From positions 2,604,001 to 2,668,000 of the forward strand of contig NZ_CP144459.1 in NCBI RefSeq assembly GCF_050320395.1: 64,000 bases of DNA, in the 5' to 3' direction. The translations under genes and the position numbers were made by a program. The stretch is from Treponema_C sp050320395 (GTDB lineage Bacteria; Spirochaetota; Spirochaetia; Treponematales; Treponemataceae). Below, piece by piece: positions 52,179 through 60,085 of the stretch. The notes beneath the pieces are model-generated. The model had not been told where the DNA came from and ran no database searches. It saw only the letters and a program-made list of their open reading frames with translations. Each line of letters opens with the position of its first letter. Positions within the stretch are counted from its first letter, which is position 1.

Positions 52179-53840
52179 ATGAGCGCACAACAAAAAACTC
52201 CTGCCGATTTTGCCGCTTCCCTTACCCGCCGATTCAAAAACATCCTGTCCGGCGTAAAACGATTTCCTCATCCCGTTTCTTTCGGTTTTTTGATTTTTAT
52301 AAACACAGCGGTTTTTGTTCTCAGACAAAACTATATTGCGGACGACGGCACCCTTGTATACCGTTCTTCAACAATACCCCTCCAAGCGCTGTTAGCCTCC
52401 GCCCTGTGTTTTTTTGCAACAAGCGCGGTAAACCTTGCCGCCCTGCGTTTTTCTCTGCCTAAAAAAATATCGGATTTTTCAGCTTCGGCCGCCGCTCTTT
52501 TGTGGATTCCCTTTTTTTTCCTCACGAAAAACTTCAACGATACGCCCGCGCCAAACACCTTTTACGCCTTTTGGGGGCTTTCATTCGCCCTCTTTGCCCT
52601 CTGCATTTTTTTGTGCATAAGCGAATCGAACAAAAAGGTAATTTTTCCCCATATTTTTGCATCCTTCTTTTTTGCCGAAGTTACCGCCTTCGCCGTTTTT
52701 GCAGGCCTTATCCTTTGCGGCTTTGCTTTCAACACTTTGATTTTTTCCATAAACCTTGACGAATATTTTATAATCTCTTTTACCTTTTCGCAATCCGTCG
52801 TTGCGGTTACCGTTTTTTTATCCCTATTGCAGCTCGACGAAAAAAACATCACCGTTCCGCGCTCGTTTCGGGCAATCGTTTTGTATGCGCTTTTTCCCCT
52901 CTATGCCCTTCTTATGCTCATTTTATATGCATATTTACTGAAAATCCTCATACAACAAAAAATGCCTTCAGGCCAAATAAACCCCTTTGTATCCTTTGCA
53001 AGCTTTTTTTACATAGCCTTTTATTTTTTGCTCCAAAGCCGCGAAAACCGCGCGGTTTCGCTTTTTTATAAAATCGCAAACCCGGCCCTCATACCCTGCA
53101 TAATCGCGCAAATTATCGCAGTCGCCATACGCTTTCAAGCTTACGGATTAACAAGCGCGCGCTTGGCGGGCATGCTGTACATAGCTTCGGTTTTGTATTT
53201 TATCGTCCTCACCTTTATAAAAGACGGAAAATACACCCCGACTTTTTTTATCCTGATTGCAGCCCTCTGCCTTGTTTCAACCCTCACGCCCCTTCACATA
53301 AAACGCATTCCCGACCTTGAACAGCACCGAAGGCTCGAAAAACTCCTTCACAGCTATGGCTATTATACGGACGGCGTTTTTGCAGTACCCGCGGCAGCCG
53401 TCATAGACAAAATTCCCGACGAAAAAAAAGAAGCCATAAAAAGTGCATACTACGCACTTCCTCACGAAATGCAAAAAGAATATGCGCCGCACAAAAAAAA
53501 CTTTAAGGAAAAATTCGGGTTTCAAACCCCATCTCCTTCCGATTCCGGCTATAAAACCTTTGAATACATCGCCCGAAACACAAAAATCGACATATCCTCC
53601 TATTCGTCTTTAGAGCGGCTTTACGAATATTCGGGCGTTGAATGCGAAAAGGTCATCCACGTTTTGGACGAAAAAAAATACAACCTTACCGATTTTATGC
53701 TCAATATGCCGAACAACGATGAACCCTTTGTCATTCCCGCAGGGGACGCCCGCCTCTACATCCTCGAAGCAAACTGCCAATATGACGAAGATACGCAAAA
53801 CTTTAGATTCTACCGCTATTCAGGCTATATTTTCCGCTGA
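52179..53840 (+). CDS. DUF4153-like polytopic membrane protein
   Basis: 553 residues. About ten hydrophobic helices fill 35-370, among them LLMLILYAYLLKILIQ, a segment typical of DUF4153 proteins. After that comes a soluble domain of about 180 residues with LEQHRRLEKLLHSYGYY and a beta-rich end. The function of the family is unknown. SD GAGAGGTGAT. It follows gntP copy 2 by 23 bp and may be co-transcribed. It is the last core-like gene before the accessory island. Confidence 0.65.
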   Translation: MSAQQKTPADFAASLTRRFKNILSGVKRFPHPVSFGFLIFINTAVFVLRQNYIADDGTLVYRSSTIPLQALLASALCFFATSAVNLAALRFSLPKKISDFSASAAALLWIPFFFLTKNFNDTPAPNTFYAFWGLSFALFALCIFLCISESNKKVIFPHIFASFFFAEVTAFAVFAGLILCGFAFNTLIFSINLDEYFIISFTFSQSVVAVTVFLSLLQLDEKNITVPRSFRAIVLYALFPLYALLMLILYAYLLKILIQQKMPSGQINPFVSFASFFYIAFYFLLQSRENRAVSLFYKIANPALIPCIIAQIIAVAIRFQAYGLTSARLAGMLYIASVLYFIVLTFIKDGKYTPTFFILIAALCLVSTLTPLHIKRIPDLEQHRRLEKLLHSYGYYTDGVFAVPAAAVIDKIPDEKKEAIKSAYYALPHEMQKEYAPHKKNFKEKFGFQTPSPSDSGYKTFEYIARNTKIDISSYSSLERLYEYSGVECEKVIHVLDEKKYNLTDFMLNMPNNDEPFVIPAGDARLYILEANCQYDEDTQNFRFYRYSGYIFR

Positions 53841-54056
53841 TACCGCCCGCAAACTCGCATTACCGACACCCGGCTGTATACCGGATTGTGCATACGTCAT
53901 TTTATTATGCCGATTTTTAAGGGCGCTGCGGGGCAAACCCCGCCGGGTGCTGCGTGCTTCCGCTGCCGCTCCATACCGCCGAAAGCCCAAGCTCCAAGCG
54001 CACGGCGGTACGCCTTCGGCGGCACTTCGCCCCCTAGCGCTTCTTCCCTTCCTTAA
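53841..54056. repeat. GC-rich dispersed repeat at the left edge of the island
   Basis: No gene. A GC-rich block (about 53918-54048) contains GGGCGCTGCGGGGC early and GCCCCCTAGCGC late, which can pair, with several smaller inverted repeats between. GGCCCCCTAGCGC-like ends recur after rpn copy 3 (about 61645) and after the truncated rpn (about 62760), so this belongs to a dispersed family that marks ends of accessory genes. Confidence 0.4.
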
Positions 54057-54297
54057 AACACATTAAAAAACTTTCCCCAAAACTTTGTTTTTTTAGAAGA
54101 AATGGGATATAATGTTTAAAAAGGGAACGTCCTGTTCCCTTTTTAACTTCAGTTTTACGCTTTGCGTAAAACTGGTTACCTATAGCTTTAGCATACATCC
54201 GTGTATGCGCCGGAAAGTGTATGGGAAAAGGTGAACCGGACGGGAACATGGCATAAAACCGTGCTTCCTGCTCGGTTTTATGCGACGAGTTTTGCTT
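54057..54297 (+). repeat. direct repeat copy 1 (promoter plus hairpin leader)
   Basis: About 240 bp repeated almost exactly at 55322-55563, on the other side of rpn copy 2. Both copies contain the -35 TTGTTT, 17 bp, TATAAT (54108-54113) and the start of a hairpin array. The copies differ mainly in both arms of one hairpin (54193-54210 against 55458-55475), where the changes compensate each other. Confidence 0.8.
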
Positions 54298-54383
54298 TGC
54301 AAAACATCGCGGATAATCGGCCTTTCCGCCGTCCATGGCGGACATAAAGCTGCACATCCGTGTACGGGATAGGAGGGCAAGTT
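54114..54383 (+). repeat. TCC-loop hairpin array, leader of rpn copy 2
   Basis: Starts right after the TATAAT. Successive hairpins: AAAAAGGGAAC/GTTCCCTTTTT with loop GTCCT; CAGTTTTACGC/GCGTAAAACTG with loop TTT; GCATACA/TGTATGC with loop TCCG; GCATAAAACCG/CGGTTTTATGC with TTCCT in the loop; CCGCC/GGCGG with loop GTCCAT; and an imperfect CTGCACA-TCCG-TGTACGG just before the SD. No coding potential recognised. Confidence 0.65.
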
Positions 54384-55262
54384 ATGAGTACTGCAAATAG
54401 AAAGTACAAAGATTCTGTCTTTGTTGATTTGTTCGCAGAAGATGAAAAAGCAAAAGAAAACTTTTTATCGCTTTATAATGCCTTGCACGGAACTTCTCTT
54501 ACAGCTACGGAAGATTTAAAGAACATCCGCTTGGATCAAGTCTTGTACATGACTTTTTATAATGACGTGTCTTATCTTGTTGATAATAAAATCATAGTAC
54601 TGGCCGAACATCAGTCAACAATAAATCCTAACATGCCTTTACGCTGCCTTGAATATATTAGCCGCCTGTACGAAACTATCTTTGAATCAAAAGAAAAATA
54701 CAGCCGTAAACTCTTGCACATTCCGACGCCCGAGTTTTATGTTTTTTACAATGGAGAAGAAGCCTATCCGTCCGATACAATTCTGAAACTCTCGGATGCC
54801 TTTATTGAAAAATCTTCATTGCCTAATCTTGAATTAACCGTTAAGATAATAAATGTAAACCGGCAAAACCGCCATCCCGTATTGGAAAACTGCAAAACAA
54901 TGTATGAATACACTGTTTTTGTAGAAACGGTACGCAGATGGAAAAAAGCCGATTCTCAAAACGGTTTTCAAAAAGCCATTGAGGAATGTATAGCAAACGA
55001 TATTTTGCGTGACTATCTAAAACGCAAAACAAAGGAGGTAATCAATATGTTAATAGCCGAATATGACTACGACACCGACATAGCGGTACAACGACAAGAA
55101 AGCCTAATGATTGGCATACAACAAGGCATTGAACAAGGTATAAAGAGAGGCTCCTACCAAACAAAGCTTGAAACGGCAAAACTGATGAAACAAGCAAATT
55201 GTGAACTTGACTTTATTATGCAAATGACAAGACTTTCCAAAGAAGAAATAGAAAAACTGTAA
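54384..55262 (+). CDS. Rpn family PD-(D/E)XK nuclease (copy 2)
   Basis: 292 residues from the ATG at 54384 (AGGAGG seven nt upstream). Opens with KYKDSVFVDLFAEDEKAKEN, a different subfamily from copy 1 and close to copy 3. The core is YNDVSYLVDNKIIVLAEHQS (Asp and the E-x-Q of the nuclease motif), followed by IPTPEFYVFYNGEE. The last 71 residues form a variable helical tail with QGIEQGIKRGSYQTKLETAK and SKEEIEKL at the end. An internal AAAGGAGG and ATG (55047) can start that tail alone. It is flanked by 240-bp direct repeats. Confidence 0.85.
   Translation: MSTANRKYKDSVFVDLFAEDEKAKENFLSLYNALHGTSLTATEDLKNIRLDQVLYMTFYNDVSYLVDNKIIVLAEHQSTINPNMPLRCLEYISRLYETIFESKEKYSRKLLHIPTPEFYVFYNGEEAYPSDTILKLSDAFIEKSSLPNLELTVKIINVNRQNRHPVLENCKTMYEYTVFVETVRRWKKADSQNGFQKAIEECIANDILRDYLKRKTKEVINMLIAEYDYDTDIAVQRQESLMIGIQQGIEQGIKRGSYQTKLETAKLMKQANCELDFIMQMTRLSKEEIEKL
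55047..55262 (+). CDS. predicted intragenic small protein (RpnS-like) of rpn copy 2
   Basis: 71-residue product beginning MLIAEYDYDTDIAVQRQ. ATG in frame with the nuclease gene (codon 222), eight nt after AAAGGAGG (55031-55038). Same design as in the other rpn loci. Confidence 0.6.
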   Translation: MLIAEYDYDTDIAVQRQESLMIGIQQGIEQGIKRGSYQTKLETAKLMKQANCELDFIMQMTRLSKEEIEKL

Positions 55263-55321
55263 CAAAGTGCTAATGTCGAAATGCAAAGTTCACCACTCGG
55301 CACTCACACTTTGTACTCCCT

Positions 55322-55563
55322 TAAAACAAATTAAAAAAACTTTCCCCAAAACTTTGTTTTTTTAGAAGAAATGGGATATAATGTTTAAAAAGGGAACGTC
55401 CTGTTCCCTTTTTAACTTCAGTTTTACGCTTTGCGTAAAACTGGTTACCTATAGCTTTTCCGTACGTCCGTGTACGGGTCGGAAAGCGTATGGGAAAAGG
55501 TGAACCGGACGGGAACATGGCATAAAACCGTGCTTCCTGCTCGGTTTTATGCGACGAGTTTGT
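55322..55563 (+). repeat. direct repeat copy 2
   Basis: Near-identical to 54057-54297, with TATAAT at 55377-55382. Downstream of this copy no rpn gene follows; the array continues for 400 bp instead. Confidence 0.8.
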
Positions 55564-55800
55564 TTCAAAACCGCACGTCCTGTGCGGTTTTGAACTCCAG
55601 TTTTGAGCATAGCTCAAAACTGATTATTAACGGCTTTTCTGCACATCCGTGTGCAGGATTTAAAACAGGATGTTTTATGTGCGGCATTTTACCGCCTAAA
55701 ACATCGGGTATTTGCAGCTTTTTCCGGCATCCGTGCCGGGATTTAAAACATTGCGGATAATCCGCTTACCTACATCTGTGCTGTGCGTTATATTAACTTT
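55383..55800 (+). repeat. hairpin array between rpn copy 2 and the 7-bp repeat
   Basis: No gene. Contains AAAAAGGGAAC/GTTCCCTTTTT (loop GTCCT), CAGTTTTACGC/GCGTAAAACTG, CCGTACG/TGTACGG (loop TCCG), GCATAAAACCG/CGGTTTTATGC, AAAACCGCAC/GTGCGGTTTT (loop GTCCT), CAGTTTTGAGC/GCTCAAAACTG (loop ATA), CTGCACA/TGTGCAG (loop TCCG), ATGTTTT/AAAACAT and CCGGCA/TGCCGG (loop TCCG). All TCC loops are on the + strand. Confidence 0.65.
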
Positions 55801-55812
55801 TTACGAGGACTT

Positions 55813-56157
55813 ATGAACGGTAAGACAGATACTACCTCTTTTATCTTTTCCGCACAAAAAGGGCACAAAGTACTTGACAAAGCCGAACGCGCCCCCATAA
55901 TTACTCAGCACTCAGCACTCAGCACTCAGCACTCAGCACTCAGCACTCAGCACTCAGCACTCAGCACTCAGCACTCAGCACTCAGCACTCAGCACTCAGC
56001 ACTCAGCACTCAGCACTCAGCACTCAGCACTCAGCACTCAGCACTCAGCACTCAGCACTCAGCACTCAGCACTCAGCACTCAGCACTCAGCACTCAGCAC
56101 TCAGCACTCAGCACTCAGCACTCAGCACTCAGCACTCAGCACTCAGCACCGGCATAA
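55813..56157 (+). CDS. short ORF made mostly of a 7-residue repeat (doubtful)
   Basis: The ATG at 55813 has AGGA five nt upstream. After about 31 ordinary residues (MNGKTDTTSFIFSAQKGHKV...) the rest is QHSALST repeated, because a 7-bp unit has no stop in any + frame. Since 7 is not a multiple of 3, every gain or loss of one unit shifts the frame after the repeat. It may be a phase-variable ORF or no gene at all. Confidence 0.25.
   Translation: MNGKTDTTSFIFSAQKGHKVLDKAERAPIITQHSALSTQHSALSTQHSALSTQHSALSTQHSALSTQHSALSTQHSALSTQHSALSTQHSALSTQHSALSTQHSALSTQHSAPA
55903..56149 (+). repeat. ACTCAGC microsatellite, 35 perfect copies
   Basis: 35 uninterrupted copies of ACTCAGC (55903-56147) plus AC. 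It is inserted in the hairpin-array region. Perfect identity of so many units shows recent expansion by slippage. Confidence 0.95.
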
Positions 56158-56720
56158 AAGCGCGCTGCGGCAGCTCGCTTTTATGCAACGAGTTTCGGCG
56201 GCCGCCGAAACTCGCGGACATATAGCTTTTAACTTTCTTACTGCAAACTCGCGCTGTAAATTTACACTTTCGAAAAATCACACACTCAGCATAATTTTCT
56301 CATACCCAAACGCGCAAAGCGGATTTTTCCGCTCTGTGCGTTTTTTGTATACACAGTTTCAAAACCGCACGTCCTGTGCGGTTTTGAACTCCGGTTTTGA
56401 GCATAGCTCAAAACCGATTACTAACGGCTTTTCCGTACCTCCGTGTACGGGTGCAAGCGTGCGGCTCACATAGCGCCGCACGCTTGCACGGCGAGTTTTG
56501 CGAAGCAAAACTCGCATAAAAATAGCTTTAGGTTCGCAATTCTTAAGAATTGCTCACACTTAAAGATAATATCGAACGTACAGCTGTCAGCTGTATAGGC
56601 CGGGTTCTTAGGGCTGGCTAAGCCCTAAGCGGTATTTGGAAGATAGGATGGGTTTTAGGGAAGGAAAGAAACTTTTGTCCGAAAAAGTGTCTTTCCTTCC
56701 CTAAGAAAAAGGAGGAATCT
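56150..56720 (+). repeat. hairpin array between the 7-bp repeat and the HU/DUF4469 gene
   Basis: No gene. GCATAAAAGCG/CGCTTTTATGC; GAGTTTCGGC/GCCGAAACTC; AAAACCGCAC/GTGCGGTTTT with loop GTCCT (about 56361-56385); CGGTTTTGAGC/GCTCAAAACCG; CCGTAC/GTACGG around CTCCGT; GTGCAAGCGTGCGGC (56451-56465) with GCCGCACGCTTGCAC (56475-56489); GAGTTTTGC/GCAAAACTC; GCAATTCTT/AAGAATTGC; then CAGCTGTCAGCTG, and a last hairpin-like stretch before the SD AAGGAGG. Confidence 0.6.
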
Positions 56721-57458
56721 ATGGCAAAAAAGAAAAGCGTTTGGGAAGTCTATCTTCGTCCCAACACCTTAACCAAGGAAAACGACCGCGACTGTATTGC
56801 GGACGTTCACGCTCACGCCGCAACTCAGCGTAACGAGGACATCGCGGAACTCATCACCAAAGAGAGAAGCGAGTTCCGAAAAGAAACCATCATCAACATA
56901 CTCAACATGCGGGACAAGGCGGTTAAAGACCTTATCCAAGAGGGCATCAGTTTTATGGACGGCTTGGTGCAAATAAGCCCGCGCGTGTCGGGTGTGTGGG
57001 CTACCGAAAACGCCCCCTACGACGAAAAGGTGCACAAACGTACGGTAGACCTCATCCCCACCGCCGACTTACGCACGGTGCTTGACGCAATCGGCGTAAA
57101 AGTAATGGGCGCAAAAGAAGAAAGCGCCCGCATAACCGCCGTAACCGACACCGCAACGGGCTTAAACGACGGTACCCTCACCATCGGCGATGACATCATC
57201 ATCGAAGGCAACAAGCTTAAAATAGACGAAACCGACGCGGCACAAGGCGTCTTTTTCCGCCTTGCGGACGGCACCGAACACAAGGTTACCCGCCGCCTTT
57301 CGGTAAACCAGCCGAGCCAAATAATCGCCCGCGTACCTGCGACGGTTCCTGCGGGAAAGGTAACGGTGGTGGTAAAAACAAAATATACGGGAGGTGCCAT
57401 CAAACTTAAAGAACTGCGCGAAATTGCATACAAACTTGCATGCACGGCAAAAGCGTAA
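56721..57458 (+). CDS. HU-like DNA-binding / DUF4469 domain protein
   Basis: 245 residues. The N-terminal part (about 1-125) resembles the HU-type DNA-binding domain found together with DUF4469 in Bacteroidota and treponemes: VWEVYLRPNTLTKENDRDCI, then NILNMRDKAVKDLIQEGISF. The C-terminal part (about 145-245) is an Ig-like/DUF4469 beta domain: VFFRLADGTEHKVTRRLSVN, ARVPATVPAGKVTVVVKTKY. No signal peptide, so cytoplasmic. SD AAGGAGG. Immediately after its stop come six tandem 23-bp palindromes, which it could bind. Role unknown. Confidence 0.75.
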   Translation: MAKKKSVWEVYLRPNTLTKENDRDCIADVHAHAATQRNEDIAELITKERSEFRKETIINILNMRDKAVKDLIQEGISFMDGLVQISPRVSGVWATENAPYDEKVHKRTVDLIPTADLRTVLDAIGVKVMGAKEESARITAVTDTATGLNDGTLTIGDDIIIEGNKLKIDETDAAQGVFFRLADGTEHKVTRRLSVNQPSQIIARVPATVPAGKVTVVVKTKYTGGAIKLKELREIAYKLACTAKA

Positions 57459-57464
57459 CACAGG

Positions 57465-57602
57465 TTCGTATCGCTCGGAACGGCACCTTAGTACCGTCCG
57501 ATACGAGGTCATAGTACCGAACGATACGACACCTTCGTATCGGACGATACGAGCCCCTAGTATCGGGCGATACGGCACCTTCGTATCGGGCGATACGGGA
57601 TT
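57465..57602 (+). repeat. six tandem 23-bp repeats, each with a palindrome (iteron-like)
   Basis: Copies at 57465, 57488, 57511, 57534, 57557 and 57580, each exactly 23 bp. The centre of the unit is CGTATCG-NN-CGATACG (best in copies 4-6; copies 1-3 carry one to a few mismatches), followed by a spacer of ACACC type. Regular helical spacing of about two turns suits cooperative protein binding. Starts 6 bp after the stop of the HU/DUF4469 gene. Confidence 0.9.
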
Positions 57603-57886
57603 GTTTAAAAACGGAACATCCTGTTCCGTTTTTAACCCGAGTTTTGGGCATAGCTCAAAACTCATTACTTACAGCTTTACCGTACATCCGTGTACGGGAG
57701 GCATAAAATCGGACGTCGTGTCCGATTTTATGCAACGAGTTTGCCTACGGCAAACTCGCGGTATCTATGGCTGTTCCGGCATCCATGCCGGGACTATGGA
57801 AATTGACTTCCGCTGTTCCGTAGGAACAGCGGGAATGGCGGGTACACGGGCGCAGTGCTATGGTCGTACCGTACAAATATACTGTG
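57603..57886 (+). repeat. hairpin array before the surface lipoprotein gene
   Basis: No gene. AAAAACGGAAC/GTTCCGTTTTT with loop ATCCT; GAGTTTTGGGC/GCTCAAAACTC (one G-T pair) with loop ATA; CCGTACA/TGTACGG with loop TCCG; GCATAAAATCGGAC/GTCCGATTTTATGC with loop GTCGT; GAGTTTGCC/GGCAAACTC; CCGGCA/TGCCGG with loop TCCA; CCGCTGTTCC/GGAACAGCGG. Same order and spacing as in the other arrays. Confidence 0.65.
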
Positions 57887-57987
57887 GTGTGCGACGGGGT
57901 TTCGCACCCGCAAAATAATCTGCACAAGTGAGGGCGTGCGCGCCCGAACGCGGAAGCCTTTTTGCGGGTCGAGTTCACGTCGCACAC
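57887..57987 (+). repeat. long stem-loop element, copy 1
   Basis: Outer arms GTGTGCGACG (57887-57896) and CGTCGCACAC (57978-57987); inner arms CCCGCAAAA (57907-57915) and TTTTGCGGG (57960-57968). The core between contains ATCTGCACAAG and CGCGGAAGCC. A second element with a very similar core but different outer arms lies at 62000-62082. Confidence 0.65.
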
Positions 57988-58062
57988 ATTCAGTATTGTT
58001 TATACAACCTTTTGCACCCGCCCCGATGTGCCCGCCGATTATCGGTATTTTGGAGGTTTGAT

Positions 58063-60084
58063 ATGAAAAACTCAAACAAAAACAAAAGCCAAAAGCGCTT
58101 TACAAGTTGGGCGGCAGTACTTGCACTTGCCGCATCGCTCGTGATTATGGGGCTTTTTACCGCCTGCCCCAACGCCGCAGGAGGAGGCGGCGGAGGTACA
58201 ACACCTGTTCCCAAGTACGAGGTAAAATTCGGTGTGGACGGTGCAAACGGCACACTTAAGGCAAAATCGGACGGTATAGCGGAAACGGAGACAAGCCCCA
58301 TAAGCGTAGAAAAAGGCAAAACCGTAACCTTTACCGCAACGCCTGCAAGCGGGTACCGGGTAAAGGGCTGGACGCTTGACGGGTCGGCGGTAAACGGCAA
58401 TAACAACACTTACTCGCTTAATATTACCAAGGCGGTAACGGTAAAGGTGAGCTTTGAAGATAACAGCACTCCGCTTCCCCAACACGCCGTAACCTTCGGA
58501 GTGGAAGGCGTAAACGGAACTCTTAGCGCAAAAGCGGACGGAGCTCCTCTTACCTCAGGCAATACGGTACAGGAAGGCAAAGCCGTAACCTTTACCGCAG
58601 CTCCTAACCCCGGTTACGAGGTAAAAGAGTGGAAAATCACCGGGGCGGGAATGACCTTTGAGGAGGGCACAGGCACGCCTCAAAACAACACCGCGTGCGT
58701 AATCCTTAAAGCCCCCCTTACCGTAAAGGTTGTCTTTAAAGAAAAAACCCTTACCCCAAAACACCTTGTAACCATGACGGCAGGAGCACACGGCAGCATA
58801 AGTGCCGACCCCGCTCTTCCTTCCGACGGCATGGTAGAAGAAGGCAAAAAAATCGTCTTTACCGCAAGCCCCGATTCGGATTATGCGGTAGACAAGTGGA
58901 GCATTACGGGCGGGCAAGTCCTTTCCGGCGGAACGGAGGGAAGCGGCACGGCAATGGTAAAAATAACGGGAGACGTAACGGTTCATGTAACTTTTAAGGT
59001 AAAAACTTTTAAAGTAGAATTCGGCGTTGCAGGTACTCCCCCTAACGGAAGCCTCAGTGCCGTCTACAAAGAAGGAGGGTCTGTTTTTACCTCAGGCACT
59101 CAGGTTCCCGAAAACACACTTTTAGTCTTTACGGCAGCCCCCGATGCAGGCTTCAAGGTTGAAAAATGGACGGTAAACAATGAAACCGTAGCGGGCAACA
59201 CCGCAAACACCTATGAGCACAGGGTAACAAAGGCGGCACGGATAACGGTTTCTTTTATTTCTTCGGTAGCCGTTCCCGATGAGTTTCCCCTTGCCAACGG
59301 GGAAGAGTACAGAGTAACCGACAAGGTTAAAAAACACGTGATAATGACAGAAGCGAAAAGTGTGAGCGGTGTATACACCCTCAGTACGGCTGTTGAATAT
59401 GAAGGTATTACCTACACCCTAACCGGTTTCGACAAAGATATATCGTTCGGTTATCTAAGTGCCTTTGCCTTAAGCGGAGAAAGCGACTTTTTAAGTGTAG
59501 CCGGCGGTGTTTTATTCGATAAGGCTCAAACAAAGCTGATTCGCTATCCTATGAAAAAAGCGGGCACCTCTTATACGGTTCCCGAAAGCGTTAGGGTACT
59601 GGGTAATAACTCTTTTTCCCGATGTGAGAATCTTACTTCCGTTATCTTGCCCGACGGTCTTACAACAATAGAAGACGGAAGTTTTTTATACTGCGAGAAA
59701 TTAGCAACGGTCAATCTTCCCTCTTCGCTTACCTCTATAGGCTCACACTTCCTTGCCGGCGCTGCTGTGGAAGCGGTAACAATCCCCGAAGGCATTAGTG
59801 AATTGTTGGAGTACTATTTCCTTAACGATTGCAAAAAGCTTAAAACGCTTGAACTTCCTTCTACCCTTACTGACATACATGGATACTATTTTTGCAGATT
59901 CTGTAGGGCTATTGAGAGTGTTACCTGTAAGGCGGCAGCCCCGCCGAGCATAAATGTCCTTGAGAGTTTTTTTGAGTTCGTAAACTTATCCGGCGTAACC
60001 TTAAAAGTACCCGCAGGCTCGGAAGCCGCCTACCAAGCCGCCAAGGGCTGGAAAAAGTTCGGCAACATAACGGCGCTGCCGTAA
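58063..60084 (+). CDS. surface lipoprotein with InlB-type repeats and BspA-like LRRs
   Basis: 673 residues from the ATG at 58063 (GGAGG six nt upstream). Signal peptide with lipobox LFTAC (Cys35), then a Gly-rich linker. Residues 48-390 are four divergent InlB B-repeats of 75-85 residues (each opens KYEVKFGVDGANGTLKAK or similar and closes VTVKVSFED or similar). Residues about 470-660 are BspA/LRR_5 leucine-rich repeats (NSFSRCENLTSVILPDGL, then TTIEDGSFLYCEKLATVNLP). The end AYQAAKGWKKFGNI is typical of this class. Probably exported to the surface as an adhesin, like T. denticola LrrA or Tannerella BspA. Confidence 0.9.
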   Translation: MKNSNKNKSQKRFTSWAAVLALAASLVIMGLFTACPNAAGGGGGGTTPVPKYEVKFGVDGANGTLKAKSDGIAETETSPISVEKGKTVTFTATPASGYRVKGWTLDGSAVNGNNNTYSLNITKAVTVKVSFEDNSTPLPQHAVTFGVEGVNGTLSAKADGAPLTSGNTVQEGKAVTFTAAPNPGYEVKEWKITGAGMTFEEGTGTPQNNTACVILKAPLTVKVVFKEKTLTPKHLVTMTAGAHGSISADPALPSDGMVEEGKKIVFTASPDSDYAVDKWSITGGQVLSGGTEGSGTAMVKITGDVTVHVTFKVKTFKVEFGVAGTPPNGSLSAVYKEGGSVFTSGTQVPENTLLVFTAAPDAGFKVEKWTVNNETVAGNTANTYEHRVTKAARITVSFISSVAVPDEFPLANGEEYRVTDKVKKHVIMTEAKSVSGVYTLSTAVEYEGITYTLTGFDKDISFGYLSAFALSGESDFLSVAGGVLFDKAQTKLIRYPMKKAGTSYTVPESVRVLGNNSFSRCENLTSVILPDGLTTIEDGSFLYCEKLATVNLPSSLTSIGSHFLAGAAVEAVTIPEGISELLEYYFLNDCKKLKTLELPSTLTDIHGYYFCRFCRAIESVTCKAAAPPSINVLESFFEFVNLSGVTLKVPAGSEAAYQAAKGWKKFGNITALP

Positions 60085-60085
60085 A

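Noticed and set aside
55903..56149. CRISPR-like or protein-coding repeat region
   Set aside because: A 7-bp microsatellite; the encoded QHSALST repeat arises in every + frame and says nothing about coding.
57465..57602. CRISPR array
   Set aside because: The 23-bp units are joined head to tail without spacers and there are no cas genes in the window.
57640..57700. Rho-independent terminators in the arrays
   Set aside because: Most hairpins lack a following T tract and many follow one another directly, so termination is not their general purpose.
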